Below, one piece after another: positions 31,552 through 39,910 of a DNA stretch of 64,000 nt. Source of the stretch: DASRDR01 sp044867785 (GTDB lineage: Bacteria > Methylomirabilota > Methylomirabilia > Rokubacteriales > DASRDR01); NCBI GenBank assembly GCA_044867785.1, contig JBIOVM010000116.1, positions 1 through 64,000 on the forward strand, written 5' to 3'. The notes under the pieces were generated by a model. The model saw only the letters and a list, made by a program, of their open reading frames with translations. It searched no databases and was not told where the DNA came from. A program made the translations under genes and the position numbers. Each line of letters starts with the position of its first letter. The first letter of the stretch is position 1.

Positions 31552-33218
31552 CGGACAGCCTCGACGCGCGACCCGCGCCGCCCCGCCGCCAGCGCCGCCG
31601 CGACGGCCCCCACCCGCCGGCCCCGATGCTCGAGCGCCGTCTCCGGTGCGCCGTCTCCCGGGGCCTCGCGCGACAGGCGGTCGAGGCGCGCCAGGAGAGG
31701 TCGGTTGGCGTCGGTGTCCCGGACGAAGACGACGGCCTCGCGCTCGGTGAAGACGAGTCGCCAGCCACCCTGAGCCAGGAGGGTCTCGGTGAGGGCCGAC
31801 GGCCGCAAGGCGAGGATGGTCTGGACCTGCCACTTGTCCAGCACGCCCTGCCAGCGGGGGCCGACGTTGGTGACCTCGAGGAAGTCCTTGAGCACGTCCG
31901 GGCCGTAGACGTGCGTGCGGCCGTCGATGAACATCCGGTACTCGGGATACAGGCGCCACAGCTCGTACCCGCCCCACGCGTAGACGCTGAAGAGGGGCGG
32001 CGGCAGCTGATGCTCCCGGATGAACGTCATCGTCCGACTGGGGTACCGGCTCTCCGCCAAGTCCAGGCGCACTGGGTTCGCCGGTCCCGGCGCCATCGCC
32101 GCCCAGTACGCCGAAACGACGACGACGAGAAGCCCGGCGGCCGCGGCAAGCGGGGCGGCCGGCGCGGTCAAAGCGGGACCGATCGAGGGCAACCGGCGCC
32201 GGACACGGTCGCGGTGGCCTCCCCAGTCCACTCGCCGGACCGACATCAGCGCGCCCTGCAGCGCATCCGCCAGCGGCGCCGCCGCCACGACGGCGAAGAG
32301 CGGGACGTGCCGGACCGACGTGAGCCCGAGGTGGGCGAACACGAGGATCAGGCCGACGTCCGCCGCGGTGAGCCGACTCCGGCCCCACGCGAAGGCGGGG
32401 AACAGGAGGAGCAGCATCAGCTCGAGCGGGCGGAAGCCGCTGTGGTGGAAGTTGGGCGGAAACCACTCGATCGTCGACGTCATGAACGGGACGCTGTGCA
32501 CGACCTCGAGCGGGAACAGGATCGCCCGGATCCCGAACGGGTTCGCCAGGCTCGCGACCCCCGCCGCCAGCCCGAGCACGCCGGTGAGGCCGACCACGCG
32601 CCATCCCGCCCGCCGACGCTCGCGATCGAGGAGGAGCGGCAGCGCGGTGCCGAGGCCGATGACCGCGATCATCACGCCCGCCATCATGAAACCCGCGTGA
32701 AGATTGACCCAGACGACGACGAGCGCGGGCACGAGCACGAGCGTGATGCGCCGCTCCTCCCAGCCCGGGCGCAGGAGCCACGCCAGGATCGCCATGAAGA
32801 AATAGGTGAACGTCTGGGGCCGGGCGTGCCAGAACCCGGCTCCGGTCCAGGCGGCCAGGAGGGTGACGGCGGCGGCCATGAGCGGAGGCACCCCCCGCGC
32901 GCGCATCGTCACCAGGATCACGGCGAACGTGGCCACCACGAGGGCGGTCTTGAGGGCGATCAGGGCGAGCCGGCCCCCGTGCTCCCACAGGAGCGTGAAG
33001 AGAACCTGCGTGGCCCACATGTGGTTGATCCACGGCCGGCCCTCGGCCGTATAGGAGAACGGATCCGTCGTCGGGACCGAGCCCGTCGCGAGGATGCGCT
33101 CGCCGGACGCCAGGTACCACCAGAAGTCGAACGCGGTCAGTGACGACAGCGCAATGCTCGCCACGCCCAGAAGCGTGGCGGCCAGCAGCGCCCCGCGGAC
33201 GACGCGTCCGGTCGTCAT
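31548..33218 (-). CDS. Polytopic membrane protein, GT-C-like (paralogue 1)
   Basis: 556 residues with about ten membrane helices. An early loop reads SVPTTDPFSYTAEGRPWINH, a mid-protein NLHAGFMMAGV, and the C-terminal soluble domain (about 150 residues) has YAWGGYELWRLYPEYRMFID followed by GRTHVYGP. These features are shared with the next protein in the operon, so the two arose by duplication. The overall layout (N-terminal TM bundle with an Asp-rich first loop, C-terminal periplasmic domain) is that of GT-C enzymes, but no family is recognised with certainty. ATG 33218 overlaps the upstream stop as ATGA. Probably acts on a lipid-linked sugar or glycan. Confidence 0.65.
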   Translation of the reverse strand: MTTGRVVRGALLAATLLGVASIALSSLTAFDFWWYLASGERILATGSVPTTDPFSYTAEGRPWINHMWATQVLFTLLWEHGGRLALIALKTALVVATFAVILVTMRARGVPPLMAAAVTLLAAWTGAGFWHARPQTFTYFFMAILAWLLRPGWEERRITLVLVPALVVVWVNLHAGFMMAGVMIAVIGLGTALPLLLDRERRRAGWRVVGLTGVLGLAAGVASLANPFGIRAILFPLEVVHSVPFMTSTIEWFPPNFHHSGFRPLELMLLLLFPAFAWGRSRLTAADVGLILVFAHLGLTSVRHVPLFAVVAAAPLADALQGALMSVRRVDWGGHRDRVRRRLPSIGPALTAPAAPLAAAAGLLVVVVSAYWAAMAPGPANPVRLDLAESRYPSRTMTFIREHQLPPPLFSVYAWGGYELWRLYPEYRMFIDGRTHVYGPDVLKDFLEVTNVGPRWQGVLDKWQVQTILALRPSALTETLLAQGGWRLVFTEREAVVFVRDTDANRPLLARLDRLSREAPGDGAPETALEHRGRRVGAVAAALAAGRRGSRVEAVR

Positions 33219-34678
33219 CGCGCGGTCGCCGGGGGATCGAGCACGCTGGCCACGTGATCTTGAAAGCGCACCACCCAGCCCGTCGCCTGGAGCGCCGCCA
33301 CCAGCGGAGACCCGGTGCGCACGAGCGCCGCGGCGGGCTGGAGCCGCGCGAGGACGCTCTGCCACCCGGGCTCCACCTCGCTCACCGTCAGGTGCTCCTT
33401 GAAGCGCTCCGGGCCGTAGACGGCCGCCCGGCCGTCGATCGACACCCGCAGCTCCGGATAGAGATGCCAGATGAGATAGCCGCCCCAGACGTACTCGTTC
33501 CACAGAGTACCGCGACGACCCTCTCGGCGAAGAAAACCCACTGCGCCCGCCGGAAACGCTTCGGTGACGCCGAATTCCGGTCGGAACGCGTTCCAGACCC
33601 TCCGGGGCTCCCGAGAGCCCGAGACCAGGCCGCATGCCGAGAGGACCAGCGCCACCGTCCCCACCGCGAGCCCCCGGCGGGCCAGGCCCGAGAGGCGCCC
33701 CCAGTGGCCCTGGGCGCAGGACGCGGCCGCGCGACCGAGGATGGGGGTCGCGACGATCACCAGAAGCGGCGTGTTGCGCGTTCCCTGAAGCGCCAGGTGG
33801 ACCAGCGGCAGCAGGACCACGAGGTCGCGCCAGGGCACCGGGCGCACCGTCGCCAGGGTGAGCAGCAGCATCATCCCCAGCAGGATCTCGAGGACGAGAA
33901 CCTGCGGATGCCCGAACGGCGGCGAGAGCCACTCGATGATCCAGGCCTGAGACAGTCGCTCGCCCATCACCTGGAACGGGAAGAGGAGCGCGTGATAGTG
34001 GAACGGGTTGAGCAACGAGGCCGCCACGCTCGCGAGAGACCAGCCCGCGAGCACGCGGGCTCGGCGGTGGCCGCCGGCCCGCCCCGTCTCGTCGCCCAGC
34101 GCCCAGCCCGTCAGCTCGCCGACCGCACTCAGGGCGACCAGCCCCGGTCCCGCCGGGAATCCGGCGTGCAGGTTCGCCCAGACGGCGGTGAGAACCGGCA
34201 GCCACCCGAGGCGGTTCCGACGACCGGCCTGGAAGTCGGCGACGATCGAGACGAAGACCGCGAGCAGGAGATAGGTCACGAGCTGGGGACGTGGGGCCCA
34301 GAAGCCGTACGTCGCCAGAGCGCCGAGGCTCACGAGGCCCATCGCCCATCCGGGCGCCAGGCCCTCCCGGCTGAGCAATCGGTACAGCACGGCGAACGTC
34401 ATGGCCGCCGCCAGCCCCTGCAGGACGACGATGCCGGCGAGGCCGGCGACCGCGTACACCGCGTAGATCAGGAGCTCGAAGCCCCATGCGTGGTTCAGCC
34501 ACGCCGCGCCGGGCGCCGTCGCCGAAAAGGGGTCGGCCGACACGAAGCTCCCGGTCTCCACCATGTGGCGGCCGCCGCTCAGGAGCCACCAGAAATCCGG
34601 ATCGTCGATCGGTCGGAGCGCGGTCGCGCCGACCGCGGCGAGCAAGGCGACCGGGAGCACGGAAGCGGGGGCCTTCAT
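33215..34678 (-). CDS. Polytopic membrane protein, GT-C-like (paralogue 2)
   Basis: 487 residues, multi-pass. Diagnostic segments parallel paralogue 1: DDPDFWWLLSGGRHMVETGS, LNHAWGFELLI, a loop NLHAGFPAGPG, and the C-terminal VWGGYLIWHLYPELRVSIDG. ATG 34678 overlaps the GT39 stop as ATGA, and its own stop overlaps paralogue 1 in the same way, so the three are a tightly coupled set. The paired aspartates of the first loop fit a GT-C-type active site. Function beyond membrane glycan transfer cannot be claimed. Confidence 0.65.
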   Translation of the reverse strand: MKAPASVLPVALLAAVGATALRPIDDPDFWWLLSGGRHMVETGSFVSADPFSATAPGAAWLNHAWGFELLIYAVYAVAGLAGIVVLQGLAAAMTFAVLYRLLSREGLAPGWAMGLVSLGALATYGFWAPRPQLVTYLLLAVFVSIVADFQAGRRNRLGWLPVLTAVWANLHAGFPAGPGLVALSAVGELTGWALGDETGRAGGHRRARVLAGWSLASVAASLLNPFHYHALLFPFQVMGERLSQAWIIEWLSPPFGHPQVLVLEILLGMMLLLTLATVRPVPWRDLVVLLPLVHLALQGTRNTPLLVIVATPILGRAAASCAQGHWGRLSGLARRGLAVGTVALVLSACGLVSGSREPRRVWNAFRPEFGVTEAFPAGAVGFLRREGRRGTLWNEYVWGGYLIWHLYPELRVSIDGRAAVYGPERFKEHLTVSEVEPGWQSVLARLQPAAALVRTGSPLVAALQATGWVVRFQDHVASVLDPPATAR

Positions 34679-36480
34679 GCTCGGCCGCCGGCGGGCAACC
34701 GGTAGATGCGGATCGGCGGCCCCGGATGCCGCCGCTCGCGGAGGCGCGTGAGCGGCGAATAGATGTCGCCGACCCGCAGGGCAGCGTCCTCCACGCCCGG
34801 CGACGCGTCGAAGACCAACTGCGACTGCGCCTCCAGCTGCTCGTAGAAGCGGCACGGCGCGGGATGGCGGTCGCAGGCCTGCCGGTGCCGCTGGTAGACG
34901 AAGCCCGACAGGACCACGTACTCGACTCGCTCCCGGACCAGGCGGTCGAGATCGTAGGTGTCGAGCCGGACCAGCCAGTAGCCGGGATCGCGAGCGGCCC
35001 CTTCGGCGGGAGCGGTGGGCGGCAAGGGCTGCTGGAGCCCGGCCAGGGTCCCCGGCGCCTCGCGAAGCTGCTGCCGCGCAACCGGCAGCGAGACGCTGTA
35101 GGGCTCCAGCGCAATGCGGGTGCCGGGCGGCACCTGGCGCTCGATCCACCCGGCGCCGAGATCCCTCGTGTCCGGCCGCGCGAGCAGTTGGTGGTAGGTG
35201 ACGACTCGGGCCAGCGCAGGCGCCAGGAGGAGGGCCGTCGCCGCGGCAAGCGACACGCCGGACCACGGTCCCACGAGCCGTCCGAGCCACCCGACCCACG
35301 CGGCTCCTCGGGTCAGCGCCGCGGCCGCGAGGAGCGCGAAGCACGGCAGGAGCGGAATCACGTAGCGCTCGAAGCGGGAGCTCCAGGTGACGATCACGAG
35401 CAGGTAGGGCGCCGCGAACGCGAGCAAGATCACCTCGCGGGGGCCGCGCACGGCCAGCGCCCACGCGAGGCCCGCGAGCGCCAGGAGATAGACCGGCCAG
35501 CCCATCGCCTCCGGGAGCGAGTAGGCGAGGTGGAAGAGCAGACCCGGCGCGTCCGCCTCGTTGCCGAACTGGACCGTGTGCACCTCGCGCAGCTCGTCGA
35601 GCACGCCGCGCACGAACGCGACCGGCGTCAGCAACGCGAAGGGCGTCCCGAGGAAGAAGCCGAGCGTCGCGAGCCCCGCGGCGACCGACGTCTCTCGGCT
35701 CACGAGGCGGCGCCAGCCGACCGACCCCGGCCGCCGCAGCGCGTGCGCGGCCACCAAGCCGAGGAACGCGAGCCCACCGGGATACTTCATCGAGGTCGCG
35801 AGCCCGGCCAGGAGCCCGGCGGCGCCGGCGTCCTGCCGGCGCCCGCTCGTCCAGTAGCGGAGCGCGTAGAGCGTGGCGCAGGCGACCAGGAAGGTCAGCG
35901 GCACGTCCGTCGTGACCCAGTGCGAGTCCCGGACGTGGACGAGGTCGACCGCGAGAAACGCGCTGGCGATCAGGCCGACCGCCCGGCCGTACGTCATCCG
36001 CCCGGTCAGGTACACGACCGCCAGGGTCGCGGTCCCGAGCACGACCGTGAGCAGTCGCCCTACGAGATAGAACGCCGCGGGATTCCGGGCGAACGCCCCG
36101 GCCACACCCTCCGACGACGCCCCGAAGACGATCCCGTAGACGCCGGCCATGACGTACATGTAGAGGCTCGGCCAGTTGAAGAACCGGGGGTTGAGGTCCC
36201 CCTGGTGGAACCGCACGGCGCGCTCCACGATCCGCGGCTCGTCCGAGTGGTAGAGGTCGGGCAGGCCGTACGAGGCGCTCCAGGCGCGGAACGCGAAGCC
36301 CGCGACCAGGACGAGGGCGACGCCGAGGAGAACGACGCGGTCAGACCGTTCCGTAGACGATGAGCCAGGGGAACGACGTCGCCCGAATCCGGACGGTGAG
36401 CTCTCGGCCGCAAAAGTCGGCGAAGGCCCGGGCGCCCCAGTGCTGGATGTGGTCCGTGGGGTCCCCGAACCGGGCGACAT
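34675..36480 (-). CDS. GT39/PMT-family glycosyltransferase
   Basis: Dolichol/polyprenyl-phosphate-sugar dependent protein or lipid mannosyl-type transferase family. A polytopic protein with the first-loop motif GLPDLYHSDEPRIVERAV (His-Ser-Asp-Glu), PSLYMY, a loop VHVRDSHWVTTDVPLTFLVA and a C-terminal soluble domain with several cysteines. The N-terminus is uncertain: no ATG/GTG/TTG exists in frame after the methyltransferase stop at 36341, and the nearest usable codon is ATG 36480 (GAGG five bases upstream), which forces a 140-base overlap and a Ser/Pro/Gly-rich head of doubtful authenticity. A rarer start nearer 36345 is possible. Confidence 0.75.
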   Translation of the reverse strand: MSPGSGTPRTTSSTGAPGPSPTFAAESSPSGFGRRRSPGSSSTERSDRVVLLGVALVLVAGFAFRAWSASYGLPDLYHSDEPRIVERAVRFHQGDLNPRFFNWPSLYMYVMAGVYGIVFGASSEGVAGAFARNPAAFYLVGRLLTVVLGTATLAVVYLTGRMTYGRAVGLIASAFLAVDLVHVRDSHWVTTDVPLTFLVACATLYALRYWTSGRRQDAGAAGLLAGLATSMKYPGGLAFLGLVAAHALRRPGSVGWRRLVSRETSVAAGLATLGFFLGTPFALLTPVAFVRGVLDELREVHTVQFGNEADAPGLLFHLAYSLPEAMGWPVYLLALAGLAWALAVRGPREVILLAFAAPYLLVIVTWSSRFERYVIPLLPCFALLAAAALTRGAAWVGWLGRLVGPWSGVSLAAATALLLAPALARVVTYHQLLARPDTRDLGAGWIERQVPPGTRIALEPYSVSLPVARQQLREAPGTLAGLQQPLPPTAPAEGAARDPGYWLVRLDTYDLDRLVRERVEYVVLSGFVYQRHRQACDRHPAPCRFYEQLEAQSQLVFDASPGVEDAALRVGDIYSPLTRLRERRHPGPPIRIYRLPAGGRA

Positions 36481-36940
36481 TCTTGCCTCGGGCGACGTTG
36501 CCGAGCCGGAAGTACGGCTCATGCGGCACGCTCAGAAGGCATCCGCTCCGCGCGACTCGCGTGAGCTCGCGGAGCGCGCGCGCCGGCTCGGGCAGGTGCT
36601 CCAGGACCTCCAGGCAGACCACGAGGTCGAAGCTCCGGTCCTCGAACGGCAGCTCGCATGCGTCCCCTCTCACGAGCCTGGCGCCGGGACATCGAGCGCG
36701 CGCCTGCTCCAGCGTCGCCTCGTCGAGCTCCAGGCCGTCGAACCGAGTGCCCGGCAGGCGCGCGGCCAAGGCGGTCAAGACGATGCCCTCGCCGCAACCG
36801 ACTTCCAGCACGCGGCGAGGGCGCTCGGTGGCGGCCAGCTCCGCTACCCGGCTCAGGAATCGCCCGACCAGGTAACGCACGACCGGATTCTTCGACCGAT
36901 ACTTCCCCTCGTTGTCGCTTCGCTCGGCTCCGGCGATCAC
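36341..36940 (-). CDS. SAM-dependent class I methyltransferase
   Basis: 199 residues. Motif I VLEVGCGEGIVLTALA, the acidic residue after beta 2 (GLELDEA) and post-motif DLVVCLEVLEHLPEPARAL identify a Methyltransf_11/UbiE-like enzyme. GTG 36940 overlaps the GT2 stop as GTGA. It sits between two glycosyltransferases, so methylation of a sugar, polyprenyl or pilin-bound glycan is a reasonable guess; the substrate is not evident. Confidence 0.85.
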   Translation of the reverse strand: MIAGAERSDNEGKYRSKNPVVRYLVGRFLSRVAELAATERPRRVLEVGCGEGIVLTALAARLPGTRFDGLELDEATLEQARARCPGARLVRGDACELPFEDRSFDLVVCLEVLEHLPEPARALRELTRVARSGCLLSVPHEPYFRLGNVARGKNVARFGDPTDHIQHWGARAFADFCGRELTVRIRATSFPWLIVYGTV

Positions 36941-37875
36941 TCCAGTCGTCGCCGGATCGAGACGTCGTCGGCACTCCGCGTCTGGTAGCTGAGCACCAGC
37001 TCGCTCAGGAGCCCGACGGCGAAGAACTGCACCCCGACGAGCATGCTCAGCACGCCGAAGGCCAGGAGGGGGCGCGTCCCGATCGGCTGAGCGCCCGCCA
37101 GCCAGATCCCGGTGAGGTATGCGTTCACCACGAATCCGACCGTCCACGCGATCAGCCCGAGCCCGCCGAAGAGGTGCAGGGGCCGGCGCGTGTAGCGGGT
37201 CAGGAACAGCACGGTCAGGAGGTCGAGGAAGCCGCGCCAAAGGCGAGCCGATCCGAACTTGGAGCGGCCGTACTGCCGAGCCCGGTGGTGCACGGGCACC
37301 TCGGCGATCCGGAACCCGCGCCACGCCGCCAGCGCCGGGATGAACCGGTGGAGCTCTCCGTAGAGCCGGATCTCCTGGACCACCTCGCGCCGGTAGATCT
37401 TGAATCCCGAGTTGAAGTCGTGCAGTCGGACACCGGTCAGGAACCCGGTGACCCGATTGAACAGCCGGGACGGCCACGTCTTCGAGCGGGGATCCTGCCG
37501 GTCCTGCTTCCAGCCGGACACGAGGTCGAACCCGTCCTCGAGGCGATTGAGGAGCTTCGGCACCTCGGCAGGATCGTCCTGGAGATCGGCATCCAGGGTC
37601 ACGATGATGTCGCCCCGCGCCTCGCGGAAGCCCACCGCCAGGGCGGCGGCCTTGCCGAAGTTGCGCCGGAGCTGCACGCCGCGGACCCGGTCGTCCTCGA
37701 GTGCCAGCTTCTCGATCCGCTCGAAGGAGCCGTCGCGGCTACCGTCGTCGATGAAGAGGATCTCGTACGGACGACCGAGGCGCGTGAGCACCTCGGTCAG
37801 CTCGCGGTGGAGGACGCCCAGGCTCTCGACTTCATCGAGGACCGGCAGCACCGCCGAGACCTCGATCCGAGTCAC
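36937..37875 (-). CDS. GT2 polyprenyl-phosphate glycosyltransferase (GtrB/DPM-like)
   Basis: 312 residues. N-terminal GT-A domain with VSAVLPVLDEVESL, FIDDGSRDGS and the DxD of LDADLQDDP, LRRNFGKAAALAVGF, and the HDFNSGFKIYRR motif of dolichol-phosphate mannose synthase-like enzymes. Two C-terminal membrane helices (about 230-250 and 265-290). It transfers a sugar from a nucleotide donor to undecaprenyl phosphate on the cytoplasmic side, which would feed the GT39/GT-C enzymes downstream. GTG 37875 has GGAGGG upstream. Lies 32 bases after pilA. Confidence 0.88.
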   Translation of the reverse strand: MTRIEVSAVLPVLDEVESLGVLHRELTEVLTRLGRPYEILFIDDGSRDGSFERIEKLALEDDRVRGVQLRRNFGKAAALAVGFREARGDIIVTLDADLQDDPAEVPKLLNRLEDGFDLVSGWKQDRQDPRSKTWPSRLFNRVTGFLTGVRLHDFNSGFKIYRREVVQEIRLYGELHRFIPALAAWRGFRIAEVPVHHRARQYGRSKFGSARLWRGFLDLLTVLFLTRYTRRPLHLFGGLGLIAWTVGFVVNAYLTGIWLAGAQPIGTRPLLAFGVLSMLVGVQFFAVGLLSELVLSYQTRSADDVSIRRRLE

Positions 37876-37907
37876 TGGGCGCCCTCCCCCGCTCGCGACG
37901 CTGAACC

Positions 37908-38237
37908 TTAGCAGTTGCCGACGGTCGCGCTGAACGTGATCTTGCCGTTCGTGTTGTCGTAGGTCGGGGTGATGCCGCACTGCCACGTCGGGAGCGGCGT
38001 CACCAGGCTCTCCACCTGGCCTTCGTTCGCCGGGAAGATGCCGTTGTTCTTGCCGTAGTAGATGGCGACACCGGACCGCATGGCGGCCACGTTGCCCTGG
38101 TCGGCGGCCAGCTTGGCCTTCTTCTGGATGTCCTGGAACACGGTGATGGCGACCGCGGCGATGATGGCGATGATCGCCACGACCACCATGAGCTCGACGA
38201 GGGTCAAGCCCTTCTGACTGCGAAGCTGCCTGAACAT
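37908..38237 (-). CDS. pilA: Major type IV pilin
   Basis: 109 residues: a 10-residue leader (MFRQLRSQKG) cut by PilD after Gly10, then LTLVELMVVVAIIAIIAAVA with Glu5 and Leu in place of the usual first Phe. The mature pilin is only 99 residues, ending in a D-region-like loop between two cysteines (CGITPTYDN to VGNC) that may form a disulfide. A perfect AGGAGGT precedes ATG 38237. A sigma-54 promoter lies about 80 bases upstream, and pilS-pilR stand directly upstream, so it is the expected PilR target. The downstream glycosyltransferases may modify it. Confidence 0.95.
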   Translation of the reverse strand: MFRQLRSQKGLTLVELMVVVAIIAIIAAVAITVFQDIQKKAKLAADQGNVAAMRSGVAIYYGKNNGIFPANEGQVESLVTPLPTWQCGITPTYDNTNGKITFSATVGNC

Positions 38238-38317
38238 CTGTCTACCTCCTCTGTTCCGCTGGGTGGGGGTTAACTGCACCGGATCGACTGTCCGTCCACG
38301 CACACGGCGCGTGGTAG

Positions 38318-38333
38318 AGCAAATCCGGTGCCG
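38318..38333 (-). promoter_or_regulatory. Sigma-54 promoter of pilA
   Basis: Minus-strand CGGCAC, five bases, TTGCT: GG (-24) and GC (-12) are correctly spaced, and 13 of the 16 positions fit the consensus, with only the first base of the -24 box and one following base off. Predicted start near 38307, a leader of about 70 bases ending in AGGAGGT. PilR, encoded just upstream, has the GAFTGA sigma-54 contact motif. Confidence 0.8.
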
Positions 38334-38340
38334 GGGCCTA

Positions 38341-38360
38341 CGGGGGGCTGAAACCCCCGG
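38341..38360. other. GC hairpin between pilR and the pilA promoter
   Basis: Inverted repeat CGGGGG/CCCCCG with a short CTGAAA-type loop, immediately upstream of the pilA sigma-54 element. There is no T-tract. It could terminate pilR transcription or mark an activator-binding region. Confidence 0.35.
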
Positions 38361-38493
38361 TTATGGCCTTCACGTCTGGCCTTCCCCCCCGGTTTCGTCG
38401 TCCATTCGCCCAATCCCAGCGGGGCCTGCTCCGCTGTCGGGGCACGATCAAACGCGATTCTGTCAAGATTAGCCATCGGTCCTTCGCAAATTG

Positions 38494-39906
38494 TCACTGC
38501 GCCGGCTCGTCCGGGCCACCTTCCGAGCCCGCCCCGCGCTCGATCATCCCGTACTTCTGGAGGCGATAGCGGAAGGACCGGAATCCGGTGCCCAGCAGCT
38601 GCGCGGCCCGGCTCTGGACGCCGTCGACGCGCTCGAGCGCCCGGCGGATGAGATCGCGCTCGATCTGTTCCATCACCTGGTCGAGGTCGAGGCCCTCGGC
38701 GGGGAAGTCGACATGGAACGCTTCGGGCGGCCGGGGCCGGCGGAGCAGCTCCGGCAGGCTCTCCGGACGGATGATGGGTCCCGGCTCGAGTGTCATGGCC
38801 CGCTCGATCACGTTCTCCAGCTCGCGGATGTTCCCCGGCCAGGCGTACGCTTCGAGGCACGCCAGCGCCTCGGGGGACAACACCTTGGCCGGCGCCCCGG
38901 CCAGCTCGGTGAACTTCTGCAGGAAGTGGTTGGCGAGGAGCGGGATGTCTTCCCGCCGCTCGCGCAGGGAAGGCAGGGTCACCGAGATCACGTTCAGCCG
39001 GTAGAAGAGGTCCTCCCGAAACGTGCCGCGCGCCATGGCCTGCGCGAGGTCCCGGTTCGTCGCCGCGATGATCCGCACCTCCACCCGCACGGGCTTCGTC
39101 CCGCCGACCGGCCGAACTTCCTTGTCCTCGAGCACGCGCAGGAGCTTCGCCTGGAGATGCGTGGACATCTCGCTGATTTCGTCCAGCAGGAGCGTGCCGC
39201 CGTCCGCCGTCTCGAACAGGCCCTGCTTGTTCGCGATCGCACCCGTGAAAGCGCCGCGGAGGTGCCCGAAGAGCTCGGATTCCATCAGCTCGGATGGGAT
39301 CGCCGCGCAATTGACCCCCACGAACGGACCGTTCTTCCGGCTCGAGTTGAAGTGGATGGTCTTGGCCAGGAGCGTCTTGCCGGTGCCGCTCTCGCCGGTA
39401 AGGAGCACCGTCGCCCGGGACTCGGCCAGGCGGCTGATCGTGGCGAAGAGCTCCTGCACCTTGGCGCTCTTGCCGACCATGTTCCCGAGCGTGTAGCGGA
39501 GCTCGACCTCGCGCCGCAGCCGCTGGTTCTCCCAGCGCAGGCGGCGCTCCTCCAGCGCCTTGCGGACGACGAGCTTGAGCTCGTCGATCTTGAACGGCTT
39601 GATCAGGTAGTCGTAGGCCCCTTCCTTGAGCGCCTGGATGGCGGTCTCGGTCGTGGCGAAGGCGGTGACGATCACCACCGCCACGGTCTCGCTGAGCTCC
39701 TTGAGGCGGCGCAGCGTCTCGAGACCGTCCATCCCGGGCATCTTGAGATCCACGAGGGCGAGGTCGGCCGGCGTCTCGGCCATGGCCCGGAGCGCTTCCG
39801 GGCCGGACGCCGCCGTCACGACCTCGAAGCCGTCCCGGCTGAGGGTGATGGTCAGGAACTCCCGCAGGCTCTGGTCGTCGTCGACGACGAGGACGCGCTC
39901 GATCAC
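38494..39906 (-). CDS. pilR: Sigma-54-dependent response regulator PilR
   Basis: 470 residues in the NtrC layout: receiver domain with phospho-Asp53, AAA+ domain with Walker A GESGTGKT, GAFTGA at 218-223 (sigma-54 contact), and a Fis-type helix-turn-helix at the C-terminus (LIRRALERVDGVQSRAAQLL, ending GFRSFRYRLQKYGMI). Activated by phosphotransfer from PilS, it should turn on pilA and possibly minor pilin set B. ATG 39906 comes 4 bases after the pilS stop. Confidence 0.95.
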   Translation of the reverse strand: MIERVLVVDDDQSLREFLTITLSRDGFEVVTAASGPEALRAMAETPADLALVDLKMPGMDGLETLRRLKELSETVAVVIVTAFATTETAIQALKEGAYDYLIKPFKIDELKLVVRKALEERRLRWENQRLRREVELRYTLGNMVGKSAKVQELFATISRLAESRATVLLTGESGTGKTLLAKTIHFNSSRKNGPFVGVNCAAIPSELMESELFGHLRGAFTGAIANKQGLFETADGGTLLLDEISEMSTHLQAKLLRVLEDKEVRPVGGTKPVRVEVRIIAATNRDLAQAMARGTFREDLFYRLNVISVTLPSLRERREDIPLLANHFLQKFTELAGAPAKVLSPEALACLEAYAWPGNIRELENVIERAMTLEPGPIIRPESLPELLRRPRPPEAFHVDFPAEGLDLDQVMEQIERDLIRRALERVDGVQSRAAQLLGTGFRSFRYRLQKYGMIERGAGSEGGPDEPAQ

Positions 39907-39910
39907 TGGT

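Noticed and set aside
29479..31773. A 764-codon plus-strand frame opposite the HEAT gene
   Set aside because: Shadow frame; the minus-strand HEAT repeats and coupled starts are convincing.
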